This document shows, piece after piece, positions 28,380 to 37,471 of a DNA stretch of 50,195 nt. The position numbers and the translations under genes are program-made. The notes beneath the pieces are model-generated. The model was given only the letters and a program-made list of their open reading frames with translations. It was not told where the DNA came from and made no database searches. The stretch comes from an uncultured Subdoligranulum sp. (lineage in GTDB: Bacteria > Bacillota > Clostridia > Oscillospirales > Ruminococcaceae). The stretch spans positions 1-50,195 of the forward strand of contig CAJFMB010000009.1 of NCBI GenBank assembly GCA_904390925.1, written 5' to 3'. Each line of letters begins with the position of its first letter. The first letter of the stretch is position 1.

Positions 28380-31262
28380 TCAGACGCTTTCCATCTGGTC
28401 CAGCGCGCAGGCGTCCAGCTGGGGCTGGCCGCCCACCACGCAGACGCCGCCCTGCAGGGCGGTTTCCAGCGTGTCGGCCATGGCAATCAGCTGCTGCGGA
28501 CCGGCGGCAAGCAGTTCCTGGCGGCGGCGGCAGCGGTCGGCGTAGGTGATACCCCACCAGTACCAGGAATCCGCCGTCATCCCCTTGCTGCGGGGCGACA
28601 GCAGCGGCTCGCTGTCCGACACGGCACCGATGATCAGGCCGGTCAGGTCATTGCCCTGGCGGCAGAACTCCCGCAGGAACTCGGCGCAGTGGCGGTACTT
28701 TTCCAGCGACTGCACGCCCCGCGGGTCGCGGTAGGAATAGCAGGCGGCCAGGCCGCTGTCCCGCATCACAAGGCCGGTGCCGTAGGCGCCGCCCTGGACC
28801 CGGATGGCGTTCCACAGATATTCCAGGCCCACCAGCTTGGACACCAGCTGCCAGGCGCCGGAATAGGCCTGGCCATCCGCCAGGAAGTTGCCGCCGCAGC
28901 AGGCAAAGGCGATGTCGGCGGGGATGGCAATGCCCTCCCGCCGGGCACCCCAGGGCGCCATGACGGTGGCGTCGGGGCAGGGGGTCCCCTCCGGCAGTGC
29001 CGCGGCCAGATGGTCGGCGGCCTGCTGTGCCTGGGCATCGCGGCCGGTGACGCTGAGGGTCAGGCGGCATTTGCCCACCAGGGTATCCAGCAGCTGCTGC
29101 AGCTCCGGCCGGAGGGCCGACCAGTTCCAGGCATCCTGCTGGGCCTTGACCCACTGATACCCGGAGAATCCGGTCAGGTGCTCCTGGGCCACACCGGCGG
29201 CGGAGAACTGGGCCTGCAGCCGGCCAAAGCCCACCGCGTGGCCGGACATGATGCAGTTCTGCATCCGCTGCATCCGCAGCTGGCGCAGAATATCCAGCGC
29301 GGCGGGCTCGGCGCTCAGGTCGGTTTCGGTCAGGATCTCGCAGACCAGATCCAGCGCCTGGGACAGTTTGGGTTCCAGTGCGCTCACCGCAACGCAGAAC
29401 CTGACCCGGCAGCGATCATTCTGATCCTTGCAGGGCACCGCATTGGCAAAGAACTGCAGATCGCCGCAGATCAGGCGGATGCGGTCGTTGAGCTGCTCAG
29501 CGGTGTGGGTGCGGGTGGGCATGTGGCCCAGCAGCTGGCACAGATACCCCAGCCGGTTCAGCTGGCCGGCATCCAGGCCGTCGGCGTCAAAATACAGCAC
29601 CAGGTAGGTGATGCCGTTGGTGTCCACCCGGTGCATCAGCACCGGCAGACCGGACAGACGGGTGGTTTCCAGCGGCAGCTCCTCCGGTTTGTCCGGCAGG
29701 TCGGCCAGCGTCAGGCAGGGCAATGCCGCCAGCTGTTCGGGGCTATCGGGGGTTTTCTGCCAGGTATCCACCCGCTGCTGCAGCTGCTGCAGCTCGGCCT
29801 TCTGTTCCGGCGTCCAGGCAGCGCTTTCCCGGGCCAGCCGGTTAGCTTCCGCCTGGCGGCGGGCCTCGCCTGCGGTGTGGCTGGGCAGCAGCTCCACCTT
29901 GCAGCGGTGGGGATTTTCCAAAAACAGCCGGCGCAGCAGATCCTCAAAATAGCCGTCCGCCATCTTGGCCCGCAGCGTGTCGAACAGCCCGCCCACCTGC
30001 AGGTTTGCTTCGGGATGGCCGCCGTACAGCCAGCTTTCCAGCGCCTGCATGCAGAAGATGATGCCCGGCGGATAGCTGCCGAAATCCCGCTCCCGCATCT
30101 GGAATTCCAGGTGCGCCAGCGCGGCTTCCAGCTTGGTGCGGTCGATCCCCTGCTCCGCCAGCCGGGTCAGCTCGTCAAAGACCGCCTTCTCGGCGGCGGC
30201 AGCATTCTCGGTTTTCAGGTTGCGGATTTCCAACAGCATCCAGGGCTGGGCCACACCGTCGTTCCACTGCAGTACCACGTCCTCGGCCAGCTGGCGGGAC
30301 AGCACCGCCTTGCACAGCGGGGCCTCGTTGTCGCCGGCCAGAACCTCGGCCAGCACCTGGGCCGCCACCTGGCTTTCCCGGTCGGCATAGGTGCCCAGCG
30401 CCAGGCCCCAGGCCAGGCGGGTGCGGCCCTGCTCCTCGTCGGGGGAGGCCACCTCATACTTCACCACCTGGGTGTCGGCGATCACCGGCTTTTGCAGCGG
30501 CGGGAACACCGTGCGCTCGGTGCGGGTGAAGCCGCAGAGGTATTCCTCGTCCAGCAGCTTGAGCACCGCGTCCAGGTCCACCGCGCCGTCCAGGAAGATC
30601 AGCGCGTTGGAGGGCGCATAGAACCGGCGGTGATGGTCCAGGAAGGACTCATAGGTCAGATCGGGAATGCTGACCGGGTCACCGCCCGACACATACCGGT
30701 AGGGCGTGTCAGGGAACAGCGCCCGGTTGATGGCGTTGACCTCCAGCTCGTCGGCATCGGCAAAGGCGCCCTTCATTTCATTAAAGACAACGCCTTTGTA
30801 GTGGGGATTGCCGTCGGCGTCAAACTCATACCGCCAGCCCTCCTGGCGGAAGATCTCCGGCTTGTGGTAGATGGCCGGATGCAGAACCGCATCCAGGTAC
30901 ACCCGCATCAGGGTGAGAAAATCCTTGTCGTTGCGGCTGGAAATGGGATACAGTGTCTTGTCCGGGAAGGTCAGCGCATTGAGGAAGGTGTTCATCGAAT
31001 GCTTGAGCAGCTCGACAAAGGGTTCCTTCACCGGGTACTTGTCCGACCCGCAGAGCACCGAGTGCTCGAGGATATGAAACACACCGGTGTCATCTGACGG
31101 CAGGGTGGGAAACGCGATGCCGAAGGTCTTGTTTTCCTCCGCCCGTTCCAGCCAGGCCAGCCGGGCACCGGTCTGCTGGTGCTCCATCTCGTGCAGGGTG
31201 GCGTTCAGTTCCGGCAGCGGCGTGCTGCGGGTCTCCAAAAAGCTGTGATTCGGTTGGGTCAT
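28380..31262 (-). CDS. Insulinase/M16C (PreP-like) zinc metallopeptidase
   Basis: Inverted zinc motif HILEH in GVFHILEHSVLCGSDKYPVKEPFVELLKHSMNTFLNALTFPDKTLYP; 960 aa. Confidence 0.93.
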   Translation of the reverse strand: MTQPNHSFLETRSTPLPELNATLHEMEHQQTGARLAWLERAEENKTFGIAFPTLPSDDTGVFHILEHSVLCGSDKYPVKEPFVELLKHSMNTFLNALTFPDKTLYPISSRNDKDFLTLMRVYLDAVLHPAIYHKPEIFRQEGWRYEFDADGNPHYKGVVFNEMKGAFADADELEVNAINRALFPDTPYRYVSGGDPVSIPDLTYESFLDHHRRFYAPSNALIFLDGAVDLDAVLKLLDEEYLCGFTRTERTVFPPLQKPVIADTQVVKYEVASPDEEQGRTRLAWGLALGTYADRESQVAAQVLAEVLAGDNEAPLCKAVLSRQLAEDVVLQWNDGVAQPWMLLEIRNLKTENAAAAEKAVFDELTRLAEQGIDRTKLEAALAHLEFQMRERDFGSYPPGIIFCMQALESWLYGGHPEANLQVGGLFDTLRAKMADGYFEDLLRRLFLENPHRCKVELLPSHTAGEARRQAEANRLARESAAWTPEQKAELQQLQQRVDTWQKTPDSPEQLAALPCLTLADLPDKPEELPLETTRLSGLPVLMHRVDTNGITYLVLYFDADGLDAGQLNRLGYLCQLLGHMPTRTHTAEQLNDRIRLICGDLQFFANAVPCKDQNDRCRVRFCVAVSALEPKLSQALDLVCEILTETDLSAEPAALDILRQLRMQRMQNCIMSGHAVGFGRLQAQFSAAGVAQEHLTGFSGYQWVKAQQDAWNWSALRPELQQLLDTLVGKCRLTLSVTGRDAQAQQAADHLAAALPEGTPCPDATVMAPWGARREGIAIPADIAFACCGGNFLADGQAYSGAWQLVSKLVGLEYLWNAIRVQGGAYGTGLVMRDSGLAACYSYRDPRGVQSLEKYRHCAEFLREFCRQGNDLTGLIIGAVSDSEPLLSPRSKGMTADSWYWWGITYADRCRRRQELLAAGPQQLIAMADTLETALQGGVCVVGGQPQLDACALDQMESV

Positions 31263-31426
31263 GTCAAGTCCTCACTTTCTGCGGCCGGGCCGCATGAACC
31301 GTTCCATCAGGAAGCTGTCGTTCAAAAGTCACCCTTTGAAAATAACGCAGATTTGAAAAAATGTCAATTTATGACGGACAAATCCGTCGTTTTTTCCTCC
31401 GGGAACTTTTCTTTGGCAGCAAAATA

Positions 31427-31448
31427 CCGGACCCTGTCGGGGGTCCGG
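31427..31448 (-). terminator. Terminator of the acylation locus
   Basis: CCGGACCC / GGGTCCGG with TATTTTG following on the minus strand. Confidence 0.7.
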
Positions 31449-31470
31449 CATGTTGCAAAACATTCTGCGG

Positions 31471-32790
31471 TCAGGAAATCCTGGACGCATAGGCCGACCA
31501 GAAATAGCTCAGCCGGTAGTCGTCGGCGGCCCCGTCCGGCACTTTCAGGACGGCGGAGCAGTCCTCCAGCAGGTTCTGGCCCGGCACACAGGCGGTGGGG
31601 TCCGGGTTTTGCAGCCGGATGGTCCGCAGTTTGTCACAGCCCGCAAAGGCGCCGTCGGCAATGGCGGTGACCGGTAACCCCTGCCAGCGGGTGGGGATGG
31701 TCAGGGTTTCCCGGCTGCGGCCCGCCTCCGTCACACCGGTGAGCACCGCCGCGCTGCCCCGCTTTTGGAAGGTGAAGCAGTCGGCGTCGCTGTTGTCGCC
31801 CAGGACGGTCTCTGCCGTGGCCGGGGCGGGCGGGTCGGGCACCGCAATTTCGGTGGGGGTGGTATCCCCCAGCTGGGCTTTCAGGTCCCGCGTCAGGTTG
31901 CGGGTGTTGAGCTGGCGGCCGGACTCGTTCAGGTGAAAGTTTGTATCGTAGAACCATTCCGGGTCGAGGATGCAGCTGTGCGGGTCGCCGAGAATCGGAA
32001 AATCCAGCTGTCCACGGAGGAAATCATAGTAGGCGTCCGGGTCCCCCGTTACCGCGGCGGCATTCATGGGGGAAAACCGGTAAAAGACCTGCGCCCCCTG
32101 TGCCCGGGCGTTGTCCGCCCATTGGTTGACAAGTGCCACAAAGTCCGGGTCCAGCACCTCCTGCTCCAGCAGCACCGGGGTGTTCTGGTCCCAGCCGCCG
32201 GGCATGGTGTTGGCGGGAAAGTCCGCCCGCAGATCCCCGTGGTCGTCAAAACTGGCATGGCGGTAGACCCCCTCCGGCACCGGCTTTTCCCCCTGGAGGA
32301 GATAGCGCAGCTTGCGGGCGGCAAAGTAGGGAAACTGCCCCAGCAGCGCCCCGAAATGGGAGGAATCCAGCCGGGACAGCAGGTCAAACCGGCCGTCCAG
32401 CGCCTGCCAGGCGGCCTCGGCATTGAAGTAGCAGGACAGGGTCTGTTGCTGCTGTTCTGGCGAGAGAATCACGATGTCCCCCTCCCGGAACTGGCCGTCG
32501 GAAAGTTCCAGCATCATCTGGGTGCCCAGCGCGGCATACAACCCGAAATTGACCACCGTGTAGCCGGGGAACTCCTCCTCCAGCAGGGTACTGTCCACCC
32601 CGAAGGCCAGGCTGCTGCCCCCCACCAGCACAATGCGGGGGGAGCTGCTTTCCGCCAGCAGGGTGCACTTGTCCCCCAGCTCGCCGAGAAAGCTTTCGTC
32701 ATACCGGGCGGGCAGGCCGAAGCCGCAACCCAGCAAAAACAGCGGGCCGGCCAGCAGCAGGGCCAGCAGCTGCAGCAGCAGTTTTTTCAT
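31471..32790 (-). CDS. Exported SGNH-domain protein with C-terminal BspA-type LRR
   Basis: Signal peptide MKKLLLQLLALLLAGPLFLLGCG; SGNH block RIVLVGGSSLAFGVDSTLLEEEFPGYTVVNFGLYAALG; DTNFHLNESGRQLNTRNL; C-term LTIPTRWQGLPVTAIADGAFAGCDKLRTIRL. Confidence 0.85.
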   Translation of the reverse strand: MKKLLLQLLALLLAGPLFLLGCGFGLPARYDESFLGELGDKCTLLAESSSPRIVLVGGSSLAFGVDSTLLEEEFPGYTVVNFGLYAALGTQMMLELSDGQFREGDIVILSPEQQQQTLSCYFNAEAAWQALDGRFDLLSRLDSSHFGALLGQFPYFAARKLRYLLQGEKPVPEGVYRHASFDDHGDLRADFPANTMPGGWDQNTPVLLEQEVLDPDFVALVNQWADNARAQGAQVFYRFSPMNAAAVTGDPDAYYDFLRGQLDFPILGDPHSCILDPEWFYDTNFHLNESGRQLNTRNLTRDLKAQLGDTTPTEIAVPDPPAPATAETVLGDNSDADCFTFQKRGSAAVLTGVTEAGRSRETLTIPTRWQGLPVTAIADGAFAGCDKLRTIRLQNPDPTACVPGQNLLEDCSAVLKVPDGAADDYRLSYFWSAYASRIS

Positions 32791-32835
32791 AACACCATCC
32801 TGACAGGGGGTTCCGCAGCGCCCGGGGCGGCGGGG

Positions 32836-34191
32836 TCAAAACTGAAAATAGATGAAGGCATTGCCCGCCCCGGCCGCCAGCAGCGACAGCCAGGCCAGCG
32901 CCGCGGCGCCGGTGAGGAAAAATCCCGCGGCGGCCATCCGGCGGGGATGGACGGGAGCTGCGGGCCAGCCCCGCAGCCGGACCAGCAGGACCACCCCCAG
33001 CGCCAGCTGGAGCAGGTCGGGCCATGTCAGGCCCAGGTCGGGCGGGGTCAGCCAGCCGGAGGGCAGGGCGGCGATCAGCTGCAGCGCCTGCCCCACCGTA
33101 TCCGCCCGGAAAAAGATCCAGGCGAAACAGACAAAGGCGAAGGTCAGCCACTGGCCCAGCCGCCGGGGCAGCCGGACCCGGGCGGGCAGCAGGGTGCCGA
33201 GCACCAGGGCGGTGCCGTGCAGCGCCCCCCAGACCACAAAGGTCCAGTTGGCGCCGTGCCAGAGACCGCTGGCCAGAAACACGATCAGAATGTTCCGGCA
33301 GTGCCGGACCCGGCCGCAGCGGCTGCCGCCCAGCGGGATGTAAAGATAATCGGTGAGCCAGCGGGTCAGGCTGATATGCCACCGGCGCCAGAAATCCCGG
33401 ACGGAAACAGCGGTATAGGGGGCGTCAAAGTTCTGCATCAGCCGCACCCCCATCAGCCGGGCGGCGCCGCAGGCAATGTCCGAGTAACCGGAGAAATCGC
33501 CGTAGATCTGCAGGGCAAACAGTACCGTGGCCACCACCACCGCCGGGCCGGTAGCCTGGTCCGGCGCGGCGTAGACCGGGTCCACAAAGCGGGCGGCAAA
33601 GTCGGCCAGGACCAGCTTTTTGCAGTAGCCCCGCAGCAGGAACTGCGCCCCCGCCCAGGCGTCCTCCGCGGTGGAGTTTCGGGCGGCATGCAGCTGGGGC
33701 AGCAGGTTCTGGGGGCGCTCGATGGGGCCTGCCACCAGCTGGGGAAAGTAGGCCACAAACAGCGCATAGTAGCCGAAATGCCGTTCCGGCTGCAGGGTGC
33801 CCCGGTAGGCATCAATGACGTAGGAGAGGTTCTGGAAGGTATAGAAGCTGATGCCCACCGGCAAAAGCAGCGGCGGGACCGAGATGCCGAACACCGACGC
33901 CGCAAAGCCCAGATACTTGAAAAGGAACAGAATGCCCAGGCAGGTGCCCAGTGCCAGCGCCAGCCAGCCGCGGCGGGCGGTGGGCCGGGCCGTGGCGGCG
34001 ATGCGCAGCGCCGCCAGGTAGCAGACGCCGGTAGCCAACAGCAGCAGCGGAAAGGCCGCCGCCTGACCCCCCAGGTAAAACAGCCAGCTGGCCGCCAGCA
34101 ATACTGCCCAGCGGCCCCGCTGCGGGGTAAGGCGCCAGGCCAGCAGCACCACCGGGAAGAGTACCACAAACTGTGCCGAGATGAAATTCAT
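32836..34191 (-). CDS. MBOAT family O-acyltransferase (AlgI/DltB-like) ending in FIYFQF
   Basis: LPVGISFYTFQNLSYVIDAYRG, FPQLVAGPIERPQNLLPQL, FGDFSGYSDIA-like (IYGDFSGYSDIACGAARLMG), WRRWHISLTRWLTDYLYIPLGG; C-terminus GNAFIYFQF*. Confidence 0.95.
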   Translation of the reverse strand: MNFISAQFVVLFPVVLLAWRLTPQRGRWAVLLAASWLFYLGGQAAAFPLLLLATGVCYLAALRIAATARPTARRGWLALALGTCLGILFLFKYLGFAASVFGISVPPLLLPVGISFYTFQNLSYVIDAYRGTLQPERHFGYYALFVAYFPQLVAGPIERPQNLLPQLHAARNSTAEDAWAGAQFLLRGYCKKLVLADFAARFVDPVYAAPDQATGPAVVVATVLFALQIYGDFSGYSDIACGAARLMGVRLMQNFDAPYTAVSVRDFWRRWHISLTRWLTDYLYIPLGGSRCGRVRHCRNILIVFLASGLWHGANWTFVVWGALHGTALVLGTLLPARVRLPRRLGQWLTFAFVCFAWIFFRADTVGQALQLIAALPSGWLTPPDLGLTWPDLLQLALGVVLLVRLRGWPAAPVHPRRMAAAGFFLTGAAALAWLSLLAAGAGNAFIYFQF

Positions 34192-34322
34192 CGGTCAGCC
34201 CTCCCCCGCCCCAGGCAGACCAGGGCCAGCACCAGCGCCCCCAGCAGCAGCTGCTGCAGGGTGGCACCGCAGACCAGCGCGGTCAGGCCCGCCGCCACGG
34301 CCAGAAAAATGGCAAACAACAT
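34188..34322 (-). CDS. 44-aa hydrophobic micro-ORF coupled to the MBOAT
   Basis: MLFAIFLAVAAGLTALVCGATLQQLLLGALVLALVCLGRGRADR*, stop overlapping the MBOAT start as ATGA; below the ORF-track length cutoff. Confidence 0.6.
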   Translation of the reverse strand: MLFAIFLAVAAGLTALVCGATLQQLLLGALVLALVCLGRGRADR

Positions 34323-34369
34323 AACAAAAACTCCCGATCATTGCTCAAGGGGTCCCATGGGCGGCGGGG

Positions 34370-36154
34370 TCAGTCCGGCAGAAGGACCCCATCCCCCAGC
34401 CAGACTTTCAGCCAGTTCAGCACCTGTCGGGTGCGCAGAGTTGCCCCCTCGGTGGAAAGGTGATTGTCGGTGCCGTAGAGATACCGCCCCGGCCAGAGGG
34501 AATCCTCCACCGTGCCCAGCACCGGCACGCACAGGTTCTGCCGCAGGCTTTGGTCCAGCTCGGCCCGGGCCTCGGGGGTGCTGTTGTCCGACAGCGCCTG
34601 GCTGTTGCGGGGGGCGTAGGTGAAAAACACCTGCACCCCCTTGTCCAGAAAACGCCGGTACATGGCGTTGAGCGGGGTGACAAACTGCTCCGCCGGCAGA
34701 CCGTGGGTGGTGTATTCCACCGCCAGGCCGTAGACCGGGGCATCGTCCGCCGCGTTGGGCCGGTACAGGCAGTAATCCCCGTACTGGTTGTAGCTGGGGG
34801 TGTCGGTGGGGTTGCCGTCCTCGTCAAAATCCGCCGGGGACAGGTCATAGCTTTTGTCCGGCAGGGCGGCGCGGTTGGTCAGGTACTCGCCCAGCGCCGC
34901 AAAGGCACCGGAGGTCTGGCGCAGGTCCAGCGCCGCGAGCATCTGGTAATTGGCCTCCATCAGGCAGAAAAAGGAATCGTCCAGCTTGTCGGTGGTGCAG
35001 AACTGCCGCTGGGCGGCGTCAAACTCGGGGGAATCCAGCAGGATGTCCCCGGCCTGCATGCAGTCCAGGATCAACAGCAGCTGCGGGGTGGCGTTGGTGT
35101 AGGCAAATACCCCCATGTTCACCACCTGATAGTCGGGCAGGGCCTGGTCCAGCAGGGCGCTGTCGTAGCCGAAGCGGGTGGAGGACCCGGAAAAGAGCAC
35201 CAGTTTTTTCTGCTGCCGCAGCGCCAGCAGCCGGTCATACTTGTCGGCAAAGGTGGCAAAGTAGCCGCCGCTGTACTTCGGCGCGGTGGCCGCCTGCAGC
35301 CGGAGGGTCTGCAGATTGGGGCAGTCCTGCACCGCGTCGGCGTGCAGGCTGGTCAAATCGTCAAAAAGGGTCAGGGTGGTAAGGCTGTCACAATTGCGGA
35401 TGGCGCCCTCCTCCAGCCGGGCAAGGCCCTGGGGCAGCACGATCTCCCGGCAGGGCAGACCGTCCAGCGCCCCGGTGGCCAGGGCAGTGACCGGGTGGCC
35501 GTCCAGTGCGGCGGGCACCGCAAGGACTGCATCGGTACTGTCGCAGCCGGTGATGACTGCCCCCTCCCCTTCCAGCCGCCAGGTGAAGGCTGCCGCGTCG
35601 GTCCAGGGCTGCCACCGGGCGTACAAATCCAGCGGTTTCTGGCCGTTCAGGTCCACCCGGCCCCCCTGCACCACCGTCTGGCCGGTGCCGTCCGGCGTCG
35701 TGCTCCAGCCGGTCTGGGTATACCCTTCCCGGGCGAACAGTCCCGCCGCGGGGGTGTTCAGCCGGGTGTGGACGGGCAGCACCGCCTGGGTGCCGGTCAC
35801 ATCGGTGCCGTCGTTGGCATGGCAGACAAAGGCAGTGTCGCTTTTTCGGGCGGTGACGGTGACCACCGCCGGGTAGCGCACCCCCTCCAGCGTGAGGGTG
35901 TAGCCGTCGGCGGCGGGTTCCAGCCGGGCGCCGGGATAGTCGCTGCCGGTGAGGGTGCACCCCTGCGCCGGGTGGAGGGTGAAGGTCACATCCTCCCCCC
36001 GCACCACCGTCTGCACCGGGTTGTCGGCGGTGAAGGCGTCGCTTTCTTCCAGAACCACCTGGCAGGTATCCGCCGGGCGGGCCGGCCGGTGAGAACAGCC
36101 GGAAAGCACCCGCGCCGGCCGCCGCAAAAAGGCTCCCGTCCGGTGCCGAAACAA
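34370..36154 (-). CDS. InlB-repeat/LRR protein with C-terminal SGNH domain; N-terminus uncertain
   Basis: RLNTPAAGLFAREGYTQTGWSTTPDGTGQ...LDLYARW (InlB-type repeat), LRR_5-like LDGHPVTALATGALDGLPCREIVLPQG, SGNH block LVLFSGSSTRFGYDSALLDQALPDYQVVNMGVFA, GTDNHLSTEGATL. No clear signal peptide. Confidence 0.8.
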   Translation of the reverse strand: MFRHRTGAFLRRPARVLSGCSHRPARPADTCQVVLEESDAFTADNPVQTVVRGEDVTFTLHPAQGCTLTGSDYPGARLEPAADGYTLTLEGVRYPAVVTVTARKSDTAFVCHANDGTDVTGTQAVLPVHTRLNTPAAGLFAREGYTQTGWSTTPDGTGQTVVQGGRVDLNGQKPLDLYARWQPWTDAAAFTWRLEGEGAVITGCDSTDAVLAVPAALDGHPVTALATGALDGLPCREIVLPQGLARLEEGAIRNCDSLTTLTLFDDLTSLHADAVQDCPNLQTLRLQAATAPKYSGGYFATFADKYDRLLALRQQKKLVLFSGSSTRFGYDSALLDQALPDYQVVNMGVFAYTNATPQLLLILDCMQAGDILLDSPEFDAAQRQFCTTDKLDDSFFCLMEANYQMLAALDLRQTSGAFAALGEYLTNRAALPDKSYDLSPADFDEDGNPTDTPSYNQYGDYCLYRPNAADDAPVYGLAVEYTTHGLPAEQFVTPLNAMYRRFLDKGVQVFFTYAPRNSQALSDNSTPEARAELDQSLRQNLCVPVLGTVEDSLWPGRYLYGTDNHLSTEGATLRTRQVLNWLKVWLGDGVLLPD

Positions 36155-36169
36155 CAGGACGGGAGCCTT
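36129..36169 (-). terminator. Intrinsic terminator of fucO/rha operon
   Basis: AAGGCTCCCGTCC / GGACGGGAGCCTT; minus strand continues TTTTTGCGG. Confidence 0.88.
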
Positions 36170-36186
36170 GTCATGGAATCATCCGA

Positions 36187-37335
36187 TTACAGCAGGCTGC
36201 GGTACAGCTGGCTGATCTCCTCCACGCTGGTGTCGCGGGGGTTGCCGGGGCAGCAGGCGTCGGCAAAGGCGGACTCGGACAGGAACTGCACGTCCTCCTC
36301 CCTCAGGATGCCCTTCAGGTCGGTGGGGATGCCCACGTCGGAGCTGAGCTTCTTGACCGCTGCGATGGTGGCGTCGGCGGCCTCGGCATCGGTCATGGCG
36401 TCGATGCCCTCCACGCCCATGGCCTTGCCCACAGCGCGGTAACGCTCGCCGGCAACGCTCTTGTTGTACTCCAGGCCGGTGGGCAGGATGATGGCGCAGG
36501 CCACACCGTGCGGGGTGTCATACAGGGCGGACAGGCCGTGTGCCATGCTGTGGACGATGCCCAGGCCCACGTTGGAGAAGCCCATGCCGGCAATGTACTG
36601 GCCCAGGGCCATGCCCTCGCGGCCTTCCGGGGTGTTCTGGACAGCGCCGCGCAGGTTCTCGGAAATCAGGCGGATGGCCTCCAGGTGGAACATGTCGGAG
36701 ATGGTGCAGTGACCCTTGGTGATGTAGCCCTCAATGGCATGGGTCAGGGCGTCCATACCGGTGGCGGCGGTCAGGCCCTTGGGCATGGAAGCCATCATGT
36801 CGGGATCGACGACGGCAACCTCGGGGATGTCGTTGGTGTCCACGCAGACGAACTTGCGCTTCTTCTCCACGTCGGTGATGACGTAGTTGATGGTGACCTC
36901 GGCAGCGGTGCCGGCGGTGGTAGGCACAGCGATGGTGAAGACCGCATGCTTCTTGGTGGGGGCAACGCCCTCCAGGCTGCGCACGTCGGCGAACTCGGGG
37001 TTGTTGATGATGATGCCGATGGCCTTGGCGGTATCCATGGAGGAGCCGCCGCCGATGGTGACGATGCAGTCAGCCTGGGCATCCTGGAAGGCCTTGACGC
37101 CGTCCTGGACGTTCTGGATGGTGGGGTTGGGCTTGATCTCGCTGTAGAGGGCGTAGGCAAAGTTTGCCGCCTCCAGCAGATCGGTGACCTTCTTGGTGAC
37201 GCCGAACTTGACCAGGTCGGGGTCAGAGCAGACAAAGGCCTTCTTGTAGCCGCGGGCGGTCAGCTCGGGGACGATGTTCTCGATGGCGCCATGGCCATGG
37301 TAGGAAATGGTGTTCAGGACAATGCGGCTTACCAT
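36187..37335 (-). CDS. fucO: Lactaldehyde reductase (iron-containing alcohol dehydrogenase)
   Basis: FVCSDPDLVKFGVTKKV, DCIVTIGGGSSMDTAKAIGII, VPTTAGTAAEVTINYVITD, GLTAATGMDALTHAIEGYI; last gene of a rhamnose operon. Confidence 0.92.
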   Translation of the reverse strand: MVSRIVLNTISYHGHGAIENIVPELTARGYKKAFVCSDPDLVKFGVTKKVTDLLEAANFAYALYSEIKPNPTIQNVQDGVKAFQDAQADCIVTIGGGSSMDTAKAIGIIINNPEFADVRSLEGVAPTKKHAVFTIAVPTTAGTAAEVTINYVITDVEKKRKFVCVDTNDIPEVAVVDPDMMASMPKGLTAATGMDALTHAIEGYITKGHCTISDMFHLEAIRLISENLRGAVQNTPEGREGMALGQYIAGMGFSNVGLGIVHSMAHGLSALYDTPHGVACAIILPTGLEYNKSVAGERYRAVGKAMGVEGIDAMTDAEAADATIAAVKKLSSDVGIPTDLKGILREEDVQFLSESAFADACCPGNPRDTSVEEISQLYRSLL

Positions 37336-37471
37336 AAACAGTACGCTCCTTTTGTGTTGGATGGGTTTGGTTCGGACAAATGTGCCTTTCTGCGCGGAAA
37401 AGCACCTGTTACTGTCAGCTTACCACACCGGGTGCGGCGAAGGCAACAGGAAAACCGGAATTTTTCCCGGA

